Below, piece after piece: positions 27,380-51,145 of a DNA stretch of 64,000 nucleotides (position 1 is its first letter; the number at the start of each line of letters is the position of its first letter). The translations under genes and the position numbers were made by a program. The DNA is from Morella rubra. Its lineage: Eukaryota; Streptophyta; Magnoliopsida; Fagales; Myricaceae. Where the stretch lies: positions 16,085,545-16,149,544 of the forward strand of contig CM025856.1 of NCBI GenBank assembly GCA_003952965.2, in the 5' to 3' direction. The notes under the pieces are model-generated. The model was not told the DNA's origin, ran no database searches, and saw only the letters and a program-made list of their open reading frames with translations.

Positions 27380-30300
27380 CCTTCTTTTTCGTTAAGCTTC
27401 TCCGTTCAGCCTCTCCCTCTGCAACCAAAACACAGAACTCTGAACCAAGCATCTCATGAATATCAAGATTCAGAGAGCTGCTCAAGTTGGCCAGTCTCCA
27501 GGACCACTTCAATGGTTATATTGAAGCCTAAAATAGACAATACACGGATGGCATTTGCAATTCTACATATGTTCTGCCTCGTCTCTATTGGAGTGTAAGT
27601 TCGTTCTTGCTCTTCAAGAGACATGTTTCTGTTAGATTTATGTTAGATTTAACATTCTGCCAGTCGGGTTTATTCCCCTGATCCTCTACCATATCATCTC
27701 TGGCTTCAACATGTTCGCCAACCCAGATGAATCCATTGCAGCCAAATATTAAGTCCACACCGTATTGTTCTAGATGATGGAAATGCTGCTTGCGTCTCTT
27801 AACTAGATAAGGAGGAACTGTGAGCATTTGGCCCCTCTCAAGCTGTAATGCAAAACACTAACATTACTAGAGATAGTAATTGTAGCAAACATCAATGGTA
27901 AAGACGATGCTTTGAACTAACAACATAAATAATAACCACAAAAAAGATAACCCAAAAGTCCAGAAGAGTCAGTTATTTGATGAGATGTCGACATATTCAA
28001 TTAATAGAATGAAATCTATAACACACAAAGAACCTTTAGTTTGCTTTAGGAGTTATCACATGATCATGCAAACGAGAAGCTTTACACGCCTAGAATGCTC
28101 TAAAAGCTGCCACTCTAGCTCTGGCAATAACAGAGATCAACAGATTACACTTACTTTCTAGCTTTTGGGAGCCTATCACATAAACCAAATTTAGGTAAAT
28201 TTCTTCTTTGCCTCAAGAATTTCATTTTTAAGATCCCTAACCTCATGAACTTCTTAAACCTTTTTTTCTTCTGCATCAACTTTCTTTTCTCTTTGATTTA
28301 CTTGGAGAAAAAAAGACTTTCCTTCTCTGACTTTGTCCAGGCAAAATGAGCCATTCAAAAATTATTTCCTCATTTTTTTCCTTTTTACATCTGAATATAG
28401 GGATTTATAATTATGAATGGACGAACCTTGCCATACTTCTGACTTCTTGCTTGGAGGTGTAAGCCATCATGCTGGAAACCACGAACTTCAGCCTGCAAAA
28501 GAAGCGTTATTTTCCACAAGAGATTGACAAAGGATTTGTTCTTTCAGGAATAGGTCAATAATATGTATGAGAGGACTTACACAAATGACATCATCCTCTT
28601 TAAAAATACTGCGCATGTTGAGTTCATCCAAAGCAGTTCTCCGCCTCTATGAACCAAATTGGGTAGAGCATCAGTAAGGCTTGCAACTTTATCCAGGGCA
28701 CAAACATAGCAAGTAGTTTAGCTCAACTTATAAACATAAAAGATTTCAAGGTCACAAGGACTAACTGACTTGATATTGCTTGATGCAAGCCATTAAAGCT
28801 ATAGCAAAAATAATATCCTCAAATTGCCTCAGTATTACTTAGTTCACAACCACAGACGACACATCGTTGCATAAGCACCATCAGATTCAAAATATCAGAC
28901 AGCTGGACAGATGATTTTCCACTGTACCACGACTTATAACCACAAATATGCATGTGAAATACTAAGGTACAAGATGTCCAAAAGGTAAAGTTTGCCCTTA
29001 ACTGATGTTTAAGAACCTGAACTGTTTGACATCTATATGTCAATCGCATATCTTTCTCCACTTCTACATTAATGTATGGATGTCAAAGAGGTAAAGTTCA
29101 TTAATAGATGTTTCAGAACCTCAACTGTCTGACTCCCTTGTGCCAACTGAATCTATTCACAAGTTTCTTTCTACTTTCTTCTCTTAAATACACACACACA
29201 CAGAGAAAAAAAAGCTGTAATTGTAGCTAGTTTTGGGAAACTGTGATGAATAACCAACTAGTATGTATCTTTAGATGTGTCTAAATGGCACTTTGGAAAC
29301 AATTTATAACTGTTAAGGATTGGATGCTTTATAACAGAAACACATCACAATGGATGAACATTATGAAGTTTAATATTAAAGGGATACCTGGATACCATCG
29401 GGTAAGTTCATTGAAGAAAGCATCAAAACTGCATCCTGGCTATAATTGATGTCCAACCTCCAACGCTTTTGAGTAACCTGGACAAGCACGGTTAAGAGAG
29501 AGAGAGAGAGAGGAAACGAAAAATACCTACCAATGTGAAATACTGAAATGCATTCGTGAACTTATTATGAGTTTTGATTCAAATAGTATATAATATATAT
29601 GGGCTATATATCTTTCACCATATTAAGAAGGATAAATGGTTTGTTAATGAACATAACAGCATAAAAACAGTAAAGTCATAACACACATTCATGAGTACGG
29701 TTTTCTTTCTTCTTTTTCCTCTGCCCCTTTAAACTAGTAGTCCTAGCATACCCAAAATTATGTACCCCTCTCCCGGACTTGATCACACATTAAGATGAGA
29801 AAATCATATTCCCACGACATTTTGGACAAAACCTACTAGCATATTCTTTTGCAGTAGCAAGCCAAAAGTGACTGCAATATAACCAAAAGTTATTGGAGAT
29901 AAAGTTGGCAGAAACTGCATTGTTATTTAAACCATTTCTAGAAGATAATTGCATTGGCCATCGTTTTCGATAGTCTACTTTCGTACTCCATTAAAAGTAT
30001 TCTTATCTGACTACATGGGAATATTTCATCATTTCACCTCCTCAATTCTGCACCATTAGATACTTTCATAAATCAAGAAGTAAAAAGTTTAACAGAGAGA
30101 AACTCAGCACAATGAGGCAATCCCTCCACAAAATTATCTAGATACAAATGGTGATGTCTATATTCAATAAAGCTAATCTGTATGGCCACCAAACAAAAAC
30201 ACAAAGTTGGGCATTTCTGTTTTACCTCGCAAACGCGTCCTACTACAATATCTCCAACCTCTGGCTTGTACCTAATTGTCATTTCAATCCCAATCATACC

Positions 30301-30796
30301 TAAGTCAAACAAATTAACGCAAAAAAATGTCCAATTCCATTAAAATTGAAGTGCAAGGCAGTTTGAGTGGTTACTTGGCCCGCAGGGCGCGGACGTAGAC
30401 AAGCTTGTTCACGCGCTCAACCACGCCACAGACTGTCGCAACCATTCCCATTGAATTCCAAGGTTCCATGTCCCCTTAAAAACCCAATAAACAGACAAAA
30501 AACAAAAGGTTTCAGTTAACACAGATACGCTGAAATACATATGAACAAACATATCCATACATATATGTTTGATCATATAGACCCTTGATAAATAAAACTG
30601 ATTGCAGACTACAAGACATTATTAGAGAAGTAGGTTAGTACTTGAGGACGCCATCTTCGTAGTTGACAGGTATGGAGTCGGCGATGGTGACAGAGGCATC
30701 GGAATTGACCTTTGAAGACAAAAACTCGAGCTTTTCCAGAGCTCTATGGAGCCTTATTTTCTGGGTTTTGTTCAACGAGAGCTGTATTTCTCTCAT
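27380..30796 (-). pseudogene. Second RRP4 copy, frame broken at several points
   Basis: All seven RRP4 exons are present with the same splice borders as the intact copy, but coding is disrupted. In exon 2, two bases are lost near 30446 (ACCATTCCCATTG against ACCATTTCCCCATTG). In exon 7, eight bases are gained near 27630 and a stop follows; one further base is gained near 27488. The normal stop is replaced, so the end would read through past SLTKKK. Exon 1 is undamaged, so a short N-terminal fragment could still be translated. It is either a decayed duplicate or an assembly copy with base errors. Confidence 0.85.
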
Positions 30797-31199
30797 CTCT
30801 CTCATCGCCACTGTCTGTGGAAATCTCTTCTAGGTCTACAGTGATACCTAGAATGCTTCTGATCTGCGGTTTTAACCGTGTTGCACTATCTTTAGTTTTA
30901 TTGTAATTTGCCCTTAATAAAAAAATCGTATTGAAATCAAAGTCAAACAATAGAACGTAGAAATAAAAAACACGACAGACAAACCTGAAACTAAAGAACC
31001 AAAACTAAAAAAATAGAAACTAAAACCATGGTAGTTCCCCAAATTCCTTATGCAACGTACTAGATATACCTAATCTAAAACTAAAAATCCAAATCAAAAT
31101 AGATCAACAAAATTCGAAGTCCTAAGCGGCTATCACCACAAACAAATCATAATAAGAGATGGAGTTCCAAACGTTTCCCAACCTAGAGGCATATTGTAA

Positions 31200-32640
31200 A
31201 TACTGAAACCGAGCCGTTCGATATGAACAACGTACGTATAACTTGACTTGAGCTCAAGTTTATTTAATAAACGAGCCAAGATCGAACACCATTTTAACTC
31301 AATTATTAAACGATTCAAACTCGATTAAACTTGACTCGACTCGATTTAGACTCATGAACAAAGCTTGTAAAAGCTCAACTCGGCTCATTTGAGCTCATTT
31401 AAAAGCTCATATTAAAAAGATACATGTAAATAAAAATATATTATATATTCTTACTTTATATATATCCCTATGTATATGCATGTGTTATGGTTTATATTAA
31501 ATTTTTATGATATTATCATGTTAAGTTACTTTATAAATATATATATATGTCATTTTTGAATATATAAGTATATATTTTGTTATGCATTTTAGTTTAAGCT
31601 TGATTTAATATATTTGTTATAACATATGTAATTAAATATTTTTTAATTTATATAAAACAAAATATTTTAATAGGTTGTCATTTTGTTTGATATTAATGTA
31701 TGTATATCTATTCATACATTTTGTTATGCATTTTAATTTAAGTTTGAAGCACTCTGCAAGTGCAAATATTTTTCTTTCTATGTCATAACCGCATATAGAT
31801 AATTACATGTTTTACCATTTTATATTTACTTAAAAATTTAGTTACTTCAATTTATATAACATATGTGTTTCATGTTAGTTTAACATTTTCTTAGTAATTC
31901 ATAGTCATTCGTATATTTATATAGCTAATATGAAGTTAAAAATTCTTTCATAAGAAATTCCGCTAATCTTTATCTTCGTAACTTCCATCATTACGATCCA
32001 ATGATCTAGATATTCAATATATATCAAATTTTGACAAAAGTATAAATAACTAAACTTGATTTTGTACATAGAAGGTTAAGATTAGAGGAGTTCCTTATAG
32101 CGGATAAGCATGGAAGCAACTCTAATTTAATTAATAGGTCATTTTTAGTATACCTTAAGACATAGAGTAATCTATACTTGATGACAAATGTACCATTGAG
32201 ATTTTATCGAGTCAAAATGCAACTGAATTATCGTAATTCATAAGCTAAAAGCAACATCCATCTTTAGGAATAGATGTTTCTACTCTTAGCCTATGTTAAT
32301 TATACATTAGATAATAAATTTAGAACTTTTATACATAATTACATGGTAATGTGGAGATAGATTATTTTGTAATTTTTTTAATTAAGGCCAAAATTTTGAG
32401 TGCCAAAAGTATGGTAATTTCAAATCTTGAAAATATTCTCCTTAATTTAAAAAATACTAAATGAGCTTGAGCTCGAGCTCGAGTCGAGCTGAGCTCGTTT
32501 GTTTATTTGTGTCAAGCTCAAACGAGCTCGAGCTTCTTTAAAATTTAATGAGCCGAGTTCGAATAGGAATTTTGAGCTTTATTAGAGCTCGAGCTCTCAA
32601 CATATATGTCAATACTCGGCTGGCTCGGCTTGTTTATAGC
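31200..32640. mobile_element. Non-autonomous transposon with inverted subterminal GAGCTCG arrays
   Basis: Both ends, about 200 bp each, carry clustered AGCTCGA/GAGCTC words in opposite orientation: 31200-31415 (AACTCGGCTCATTTGAGCTC) and 32455-32640 (GAGCTTGAGCTCGAGCTCGA). The extreme ends AAACCGAGCC and the reverse complement of the right end, AAGCCGAGCC, differ by one base. The 1 kb interior is AT-rich without coding potential. Dense subterminal repeats of this kind are typical transposase-binding arrays. The superfamily is not determined. Confidence 0.65.
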
Positions 32641-32692
32641 ACTACTTCCAACACAAATCATCATCCTCCCCAAAACTGCTAGAAAAAACCAA

Positions 32693-32695
<3 letters not shown>

Positions 32696-32728
<33 letters not shown>
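32696..32728. repeat. (GA)n microsatellite
   Basis: An uninterrupted GA dinucleotide run lies just outside the right end of the preceding element, followed to about 32870 by imperfect GA-rich sequence. Confidence 0.9.
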
Positions 32729-32731
<3 letters not shown>

Positions 32732-33190
32732 CCTAGCCATACCTGCGCCTGCGTCATGAGAAGAGGAGGAGACACCGTCGCACCGGCACACCGAGACAGA
32801 GAGTAGAAAGAGAGAGGACTGAGGGATCGAGAGAGAGTGCGCGAGGGAGATAGAGAGTGTGGTGAGTGAGGGGGGAGGGACGTAATGACACCGTGTATAG
32901 TAAAAAAAAAAAAAACAAATAGCGGGAACAGATAGGAAGAAGAAAACCCTGAACCTAGCTCTGTAGTGAATTCACCAAGTTCTTCTGCCTAGGCCTTGTC
33001 CGAGGTTTAGCTTGTTGGGTATTTTAGATTGGGCCGGATCTCATAATACAAGAATACAAGAAAACGATCCATGGGACTTATGTCTCTATATCCATGAGTC
33101 CAAATAGGTCATATCCATAATCTATTACTAACTATTTTTTACCAAAAACAATATCACTCACTATTTTCAATTGAATTAAGGCCATGTTAG

Positions 33191-35565
33191 CTAGGGCTGT
33201 ACAGATTTTACCCGACCCGGATCGCCTGACCTAGCTGCTCGAAACCGACCGAATATGGTCGGGCTCTACACAGGCCCGGGTGGGGGCGGGCTCAAAATGC
33301 TGCAGCCCGACTATATTTCGGTCGGGCCTAAATATATGTTTAACCCGACCGACGCACCCGAAATCATGTCACACTGAGTAGTTGATTCAAAACCCTAAGC
33401 TTCGATTCCTTATCCTTCTCTGCGGCCGTGCCTCAACCTGCTTGCCAGACACCAGTTGCCGCCGTCTGCCTCATTCGCCTCCGAGCCGGCAGCCCGATTG
33501 TTGAGTCTCTCTCGCTCTTCCTCTTCCTCTTCTCTTCTCTTCCCGATTGTTTCTCTTATTTTGTTGTCTTCCATGGCCATCCATTAGCAAATCTGGAGCG
33601 ATACAGCTCAAGGTGGGTTTCTACTGTTTTGGCATTCGTCAATGATATGTTTGTCCATTTTTGTCCTCATTTATGGGGGTTCTATGTTCCTATCTCTCTC
33701 TATAAGGGGCGTGTCTGCAAAATTATCTAAAGAATTTGATCTAGTTTCCTTGTTCAACGAGAAATCTTTCGATTTTGGCACCTGGGCGTTGCAACATCTT
33801 TTGGGTTGAGTTTTTGATTCTTGCTCTGCTTTGATTTTCTAAAGGTGAATGACTAGAGAATGGGGAAGAAAGGGGGCTGGTTTTCTGCAGTGAAGAAAGC
33901 TTTCAGGCCTGAGCCCAAAGATAAGGTTTGGATGTTTCTATCTATCCTTGTTATCTCGAACATAGAACGAGCCTTTTTGTTATTTCTTGTGCAACTAGAA
34001 CGATTAAACTGTAATTAATGTTCTTTGTCATTGTTTTTATCAGAAACCTCACCAACCAAAAACTGGTTGTTCGTGCAGTCCTATTAGATTCTTCAGCTAA
34101 AGTGGATACATCCAATTCTGGTAACATATATTTTCTTTTTAGTTGATGCGGTCGCCTGTCCTTTTATTGATTTTCTTCAAAGAAAAATGATCAAATAAGT
34201 GTTTCTAATTTCTGTCAGTGGTTTTACTTTTCTGGTAATCATTGTTTAGGAAATGGTAAATTATTATTAAATCATGGTGAAAATGCAGAGTTTGGTATGT
34301 TCTAGTTTATTTAGGTGTTTCAAGATCTATTTGCTTTCTTTTTACAATCTGTCGTTCAAAGGGTGTCAAATCTTGAATCATTTGGGTGTTCTGCAAATCA
34401 GCTCTGGTTGTTAGAGTTTAGGTTTAGCTATATAGAACCTTTCTTCCTTCTCTTAGTTTCTTGATTGGAGTGTGTGAAGTGAGAATCTATGACTTCATAT
34501 CTGCTTAGTAGTTTAACACTATAACTACCTGAAGTATCTTTGGTGACATGAGAAATATATTGAATAAAGTTACAGATGTGAGCTTGAATGAATCAATTAT
34601 ATTATTGTTCCAATGCACTAAAGCAGATTGTATTTGGACAGTATTTGCTTCCAGAGCCCCTCTTTCCCTAAAGATTTTATGAGCCTGCATGCTATCTACT
34701 GGTTTCACCTAGCTAGCAAATGTCATCAACTGCTTGATAATTAACTTCTTCTCCAATGGAGTTCACTGAGGTTTTCTCACTTAACTCACTAACTGTCCTC
34801 TTAATCACTTATTTACTGTTGGTTTGTGTTCATTCTCTGTCTTCTATATGCCTTACAGGTTTTATTCCTTGTCTGTAGGTAAAACAAGTCCAAAAACAAA
34901 TTTGGACAATCAGTTTTATTCCTTGCTGGCAAGTTTATGCTACTAGCTTTCATCAATGTTATAAAGACTCGTTGATCTTTATTATATGCAAAATGTTTTC
35001 TGCTGCATGCAATTGAACATAAATTGATGGTACCCCCTATGTACATGTCAGGTTTAACAACAAAATACAAAAACTAGCCCTACAAATACCAACAAAATAT
35101 CCGGCATAGCTCATATTAAAAAATTAATTTCTAAAGAGATATCTAAGGAAGACCACAAACACTGGAATTCAAACTATGGACGTTCCTTGGCAGTAGGATG
35201 ACTTTTGTTTGGATTTCACTCTTATACACTCGAGCTTGGTCTTGAAGTTGAGGGTCTGCTGCTTGTTTCATTTGGCCATTGGATTTTTATGTGCATATTC
35301 GAGTGTTGGAGCTCATTTAGCAAAAATAATAATGCCTATTGGAGCTCATGGGGAATTAAAAAATAATCCAGGTAACCAATCCAGAAAATTTTCAAATTCC
35401 AAAAAAAAAAAAACCTACCGAACTCGACCCAACTCAAATCGAGTCAGATTTGGGCGGGCTCAAATATCATATACGATTGGGCCGGGTGTACGGGTCGGAT
35501 TGGGAAACTGGCTACAGGTCCACGTGCACCCGACCGGATCTGACCCGACGCCTGTACACCCCTAG
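33191..35565. mobile_element. hAT-like element (or two related MITEs) with captured gene sequence
   Basis: The left end CTAGGGCTGTACAG and the reverse complement of the right end, CTAGGGGTGTACAGG, are matching terminal inverted repeats with one mismatch. Both are followed by inverted clusters of CCCGACC/GGTCGGG words (33210-33360 and 35415-35555). The ends fit the TAGGG start usual for plant hAT elements. Eight-base target duplications are not convincing (CATGTTAG against AATGGATG). The interior includes the 5' end of an IQD gene. Two separate small elements bracketing unique DNA would look similar, so the single-element reading is an inference. Confidence 0.6.
33860..33925 (+). pseudogene. 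First coding exon of an IQD (IQ67-domain) gene
   Basis: The exon reads MGKKGGWFSAVKKAF followed by RPEPKDK and a GT donor at 33926, the highly characteristic N-terminus of plant IQD calmodulin-binding proteins. A leader-like CT-rich region precedes it (33400-33600). A possible second exon from 34044 reads KPHQPKTG and hits a stop within 20 codons, and no IQ67 domain follows in the next kilobases. It is therefore a gene fragment, apparently carried inside the hAT-like element. Confidence 0.75.
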
Positions 35566-37133
35566 AATGGATGATGAAATTCATTTGTCAAAACTCATAT
35601 TTAAATATATTTTACGCCCTTTAATTATAGGGATCTTGACACTTTGTACCCCAATATATTATTTTTGTCACATTGCACTCCCCAATGATTTCAGACAATT
35701 TACACACTCCCTTAAAATTTCAGTTAATTTGGACAAAAAATAATTTATTACATGCGAAATTACAATTTTGTTTCTGTAATTTTTTTTATCTAATTATTTT
35801 ATGAGAGTAAATTCCTAATTTTACATATCAAAAAATAAATTTCTATCCGAACCGACGACGGAAAATTTTAACTAACGGATCAAAGTCTCGAGATGGCAAA
35901 GTGTATTTGTCACAATATTTAATCACTAGCTAGTTTGACGCATGGATGTCTAACCATGATGGGACCCGGCCCCTAATTATTAACCTGCATAGTTTATCTT
36001 GAAAGCAATAATTAGCGTGTGCAGTTTTTCAGTTTCCCTGTTGGTCGCGCCTGATCATCATCATGCGGACATGATTTGATGGAGATGTCTATTAGAGATA
36101 ATCTTAATTAAAGGATAGTACACGTTGAGGAAGAAAATCTCTATTTCCCTTAATCCTCTGACCTTATTTGAAAATGATAAAATCCTTAATTTAGCCAGCA
36201 CTGAACATATTGTACATGTCAAAGCTTCAGGTCCAGGTTCGGCTGCCCAGTTTTCAAAACATCCAAGCAATTATATGCATTTATGGCAGCGATATTCCTC
36301 TTTTGGGTTCTCTTCGTTTTTTTCTGAGTCCATATGTAATTAATTTATTTCCTTTGGTAAGTTTCATCATAAACCTCCAATTAGGACCGAGCACACGAAA
36401 CTTATAAGGGCGCCGTTTGTAAATTGCAACCCGTTTTTCGTGCAATAGAAGATAAGATAAGAGACCTATAATATATGGGTAATAATGGGCTGAGTCAAAA
36501 CGTTGACGTTAAAGGTAGCTAGTTTCTGCAGATCTTTCGACAAAACTTTGTGGTAGAGCCAATAATTAATCTTTCAAATGGAGACCGAGACTTCCATTAT
36601 ATATATATTGATATTACAAAAATATATATATATATTACAGCTCCGTTGTTGAATTTTGAGCCATCATTCCTTCCAAGATCATATTGGAAGGATTCTATAT
36701 CTTCCTTACAAATGCCAAATCATAAGCCAACAAACAACTAATTCCTCAGAAATGAATACATGCATTAAGCATAGAAACATCATTTATATGATTAGCTCAA
36801 CATGACTAATCATTATTAAGAGATCGACACTGCAAGAAAACTAATTCGCTACAACCACGTACGACCTAGTTCGTGCTCCCCAACTTCTCGTCGGTGAATC
36901 ATGAATATCGTCCACCGCTAATGTATATATAACCGACAAAATTGAAGGTGTTTTTGTCAACGGCAGATCAACGCCATGTCCCAATAATGGCGGGCCGATA
37001 ATTCCAAAAATAGGAATAATAAGCTCTTTTCATTGAGACAAGTTTCATTTGTCTGTCATAGACATTGTCCGAATCACGATTCATGAAGTCAAAAACAAGG
37101 TTGACGATGATTCTCCCGAATGAACATTAATAT
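35566..37133. other. Intergenic region, nothing recognised
   Basis: AT-rich DNA with a TA-rich microsatellite at 36597-36640. The last few hundred bases should contain the 3' untranslated region of the CML gene. No coding or RNA gene is supported. Confidence 0.5.
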
Positions 37134-37607
37134 TCAAGCAATAGCAAGAAACATCATGTTCTTGAATTCCTCGAAATCAAGTTGACCGTCCAAGTTGGTG
37201 TCATAAACATGAATCATAGTTCTACAATCTCGGCCGCTGTTCTCATCCCACAGCCCCAGGCTTGACAGTACATGTTGAAGCTCCTCGCAAGAAATGAAGC
37301 CGTCACCATTCAAATCGAACACTTCGAACGCCTTAACAAGGTCGCTCTCCTCGGCGGCCTCCTCCTCCTCCTGTACTTCGTAGCTCATGCTATTGATACT
37401 TCGCTTTGATATGGAGTCGTAAAAGAACAAGAACTCGTTAAAGTCGAGGCTGGGTTTTCCCACCAGTGGTTCGAGCTCTTCTACGCTGAGTTGGACGCCG
37501 ATTTTTTCGAGAGGCCAGTTGAGCTCCGCAAGGCTCACGAACCCATCTCCGTTCTTGTCAAGCTTTCTGAAAATCTGGTACAAATCGTTGGCGTTGAGGA
37601 GAGACAT
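37134..37607 (-). CDS. CML44: Calmodulin-like protein, CML44 type
   Basis: An intronless gene encodes 157 residues. EF-hand 1 has a canonical loop, DKNGDGFVSLAE (about residues 17-28). The second EF-hand is degenerate (VGKPSLDFNEFL). After an acidic linker of Glu residues come EF-hand 3, DLNGDGFISCEE (about 97-108), and EF-hand 4, DTNLDGQLDFEE (about 135-146). Three hands should therefore bind calcium. The start MSLLNANDLYQIFRKLDKNG and the end EFKNMMFLAIA match Arabidopsis CML44 (At1g21550), which is a neighbour of C3H7 there as it is here. Such proteins act as calcium sensors with no enzymatic activity of their own. A TATA box lies about 105 bp upstream of the start codon. Confidence 0.88.
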   Translation of the reverse strand: MSLLNANDLYQIFRKLDKNGDGFVSLAELNWPLEKIGVQLSVEELEPLVGKPSLDFNEFLFFYDSISKRSINSMSYEVQEEEEAAEESDLVKAFEVFDLNGDGFISCEELQHVLSSLGLWDENSGRDCRTMIHVYDTNLDGQLDFEEFKNMMFLAIA

Positions 37608-37710
37608 GAAGGCAAATTAAGTAAAGATGAAGAAATAAACGTGAATGATATGGAATTCACTGTTTGTTAGCTCAAATGCTGGCAAGTGTTATGCTTAGGT
37701 GGATGGGTGC

Positions 37711-37720
37711 ATATATATAG
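37711..37720 (-). promoter_or_regulatory. TATA box of the CML44-like gene
   Basis: On the minus strand CCTATATATATGC lies about 105 bp upstream of the CML start codon, which would leave a 5' leader of roughly 70-80 bases. The position and sequence fit a plant core promoter. Transcription start is not shown directly. Confidence 0.65.
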
Positions 37721-38879
37721 GCCAAAGTACTCCGAGAGATTTATCCCCTTCCACAGTACGTACGGAGCAGTACACAAGGGTACGGATTGGAATAAAAAGT
37801 GCCAATGATGTTCTCTGGTCTTAGGCTGGTAAAGGTAGTTGTCAAGAAATTTCGTGGGAAGTGTTCGGAACGATCGAGAATGCAGATCAGATAGCAACGG
37901 CCGGTGGGCATGGTTTCAGTAATTCAGATATTTCAGCCACAACTTTGTTGTCTATAACACGTGTTCCCTTATAGCGCCACTACTTCCTAAAGATACTGAC
38001 GAAACTCGAAAGGGTTAAAAAAATACGGCTCTTCGGCTGACCAGTCTTTGTATTCCGTGTGGAAGCCGCGTCCACTGTCCATATATTGTCCTTTTGTCTC
38101 ACTCAACAGGATTCTATGGAAAATAATTGCCTTGGGTCGGCACTATCAGACAGTTTGCGCATCCATCGGAGCCACGCTAAATCGTGGGTCCAATGAACAT
38201 TTTATGGTCGAAACTTGCTCACCTAAATATGCTTTTCTTGGCAAATTTATAATATGATTTCGTATCCTTCAAAAAAAAAAAAAACAAGAAACTTTATAAG
38301 AGGGGCAGGTTAAGCCTGATGTTTTAAACTAGTTCGGAGTAGTTTACTGTTTTATCAACTTTTATAAAATTCTATTTTTTATTGTATTTTTGCTCAAAAT
38401 TTAATAAAACTCTAATCTACCTCAATTTTCATAATATTCCTAATGCAAACATGATCTTAATATTGCTCTAACGAGCTTTATGCCCCTATTACTTATAACC
38501 GAACCTTGGAGGCCCGTTTGTACTCCGCAACCATATAATTCTTGTGATGTGAAATGAAAGTCAAGATTGCCCAAAAAAAATGAAAAAAGGAACACAAACC
38601 TTAGTGTGCCCTGAAACGAAAGAAAAGCAAAGAAGCATTTTAAGTGACTGGCAACAAAAGGTCTTCAGACCATGGCACGTTACCTAATGTGTTTACACAA
38701 CACGTACTATCCTTTATTCACCTAACAGGGGTCAAAAGAATTGTGCCCCACATTTAACACGAGTTCAAACTCTGTTCTGAAAGATAAATTAAAAATTTTG
38801 GCAAAAGAATTGGAAGGAAAAACTGTACAAATTTTTTAGTTGTCTGAACTCATTATTTCACAAAAAACTTCAGACTCAC
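37721..38879. other. CML44 upstream region and USP downstream region
   Basis: This combines the distal promoter of the minus-strand CML gene with the 3' flank of the minus-strand USP gene. An AT-rich fragment at about 38350-38450 belongs to the repeat family also seen at 6640-7140. There is no further gene. Confidence 0.5.
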
Positions 38880-51145
<12,266 letters not shown>

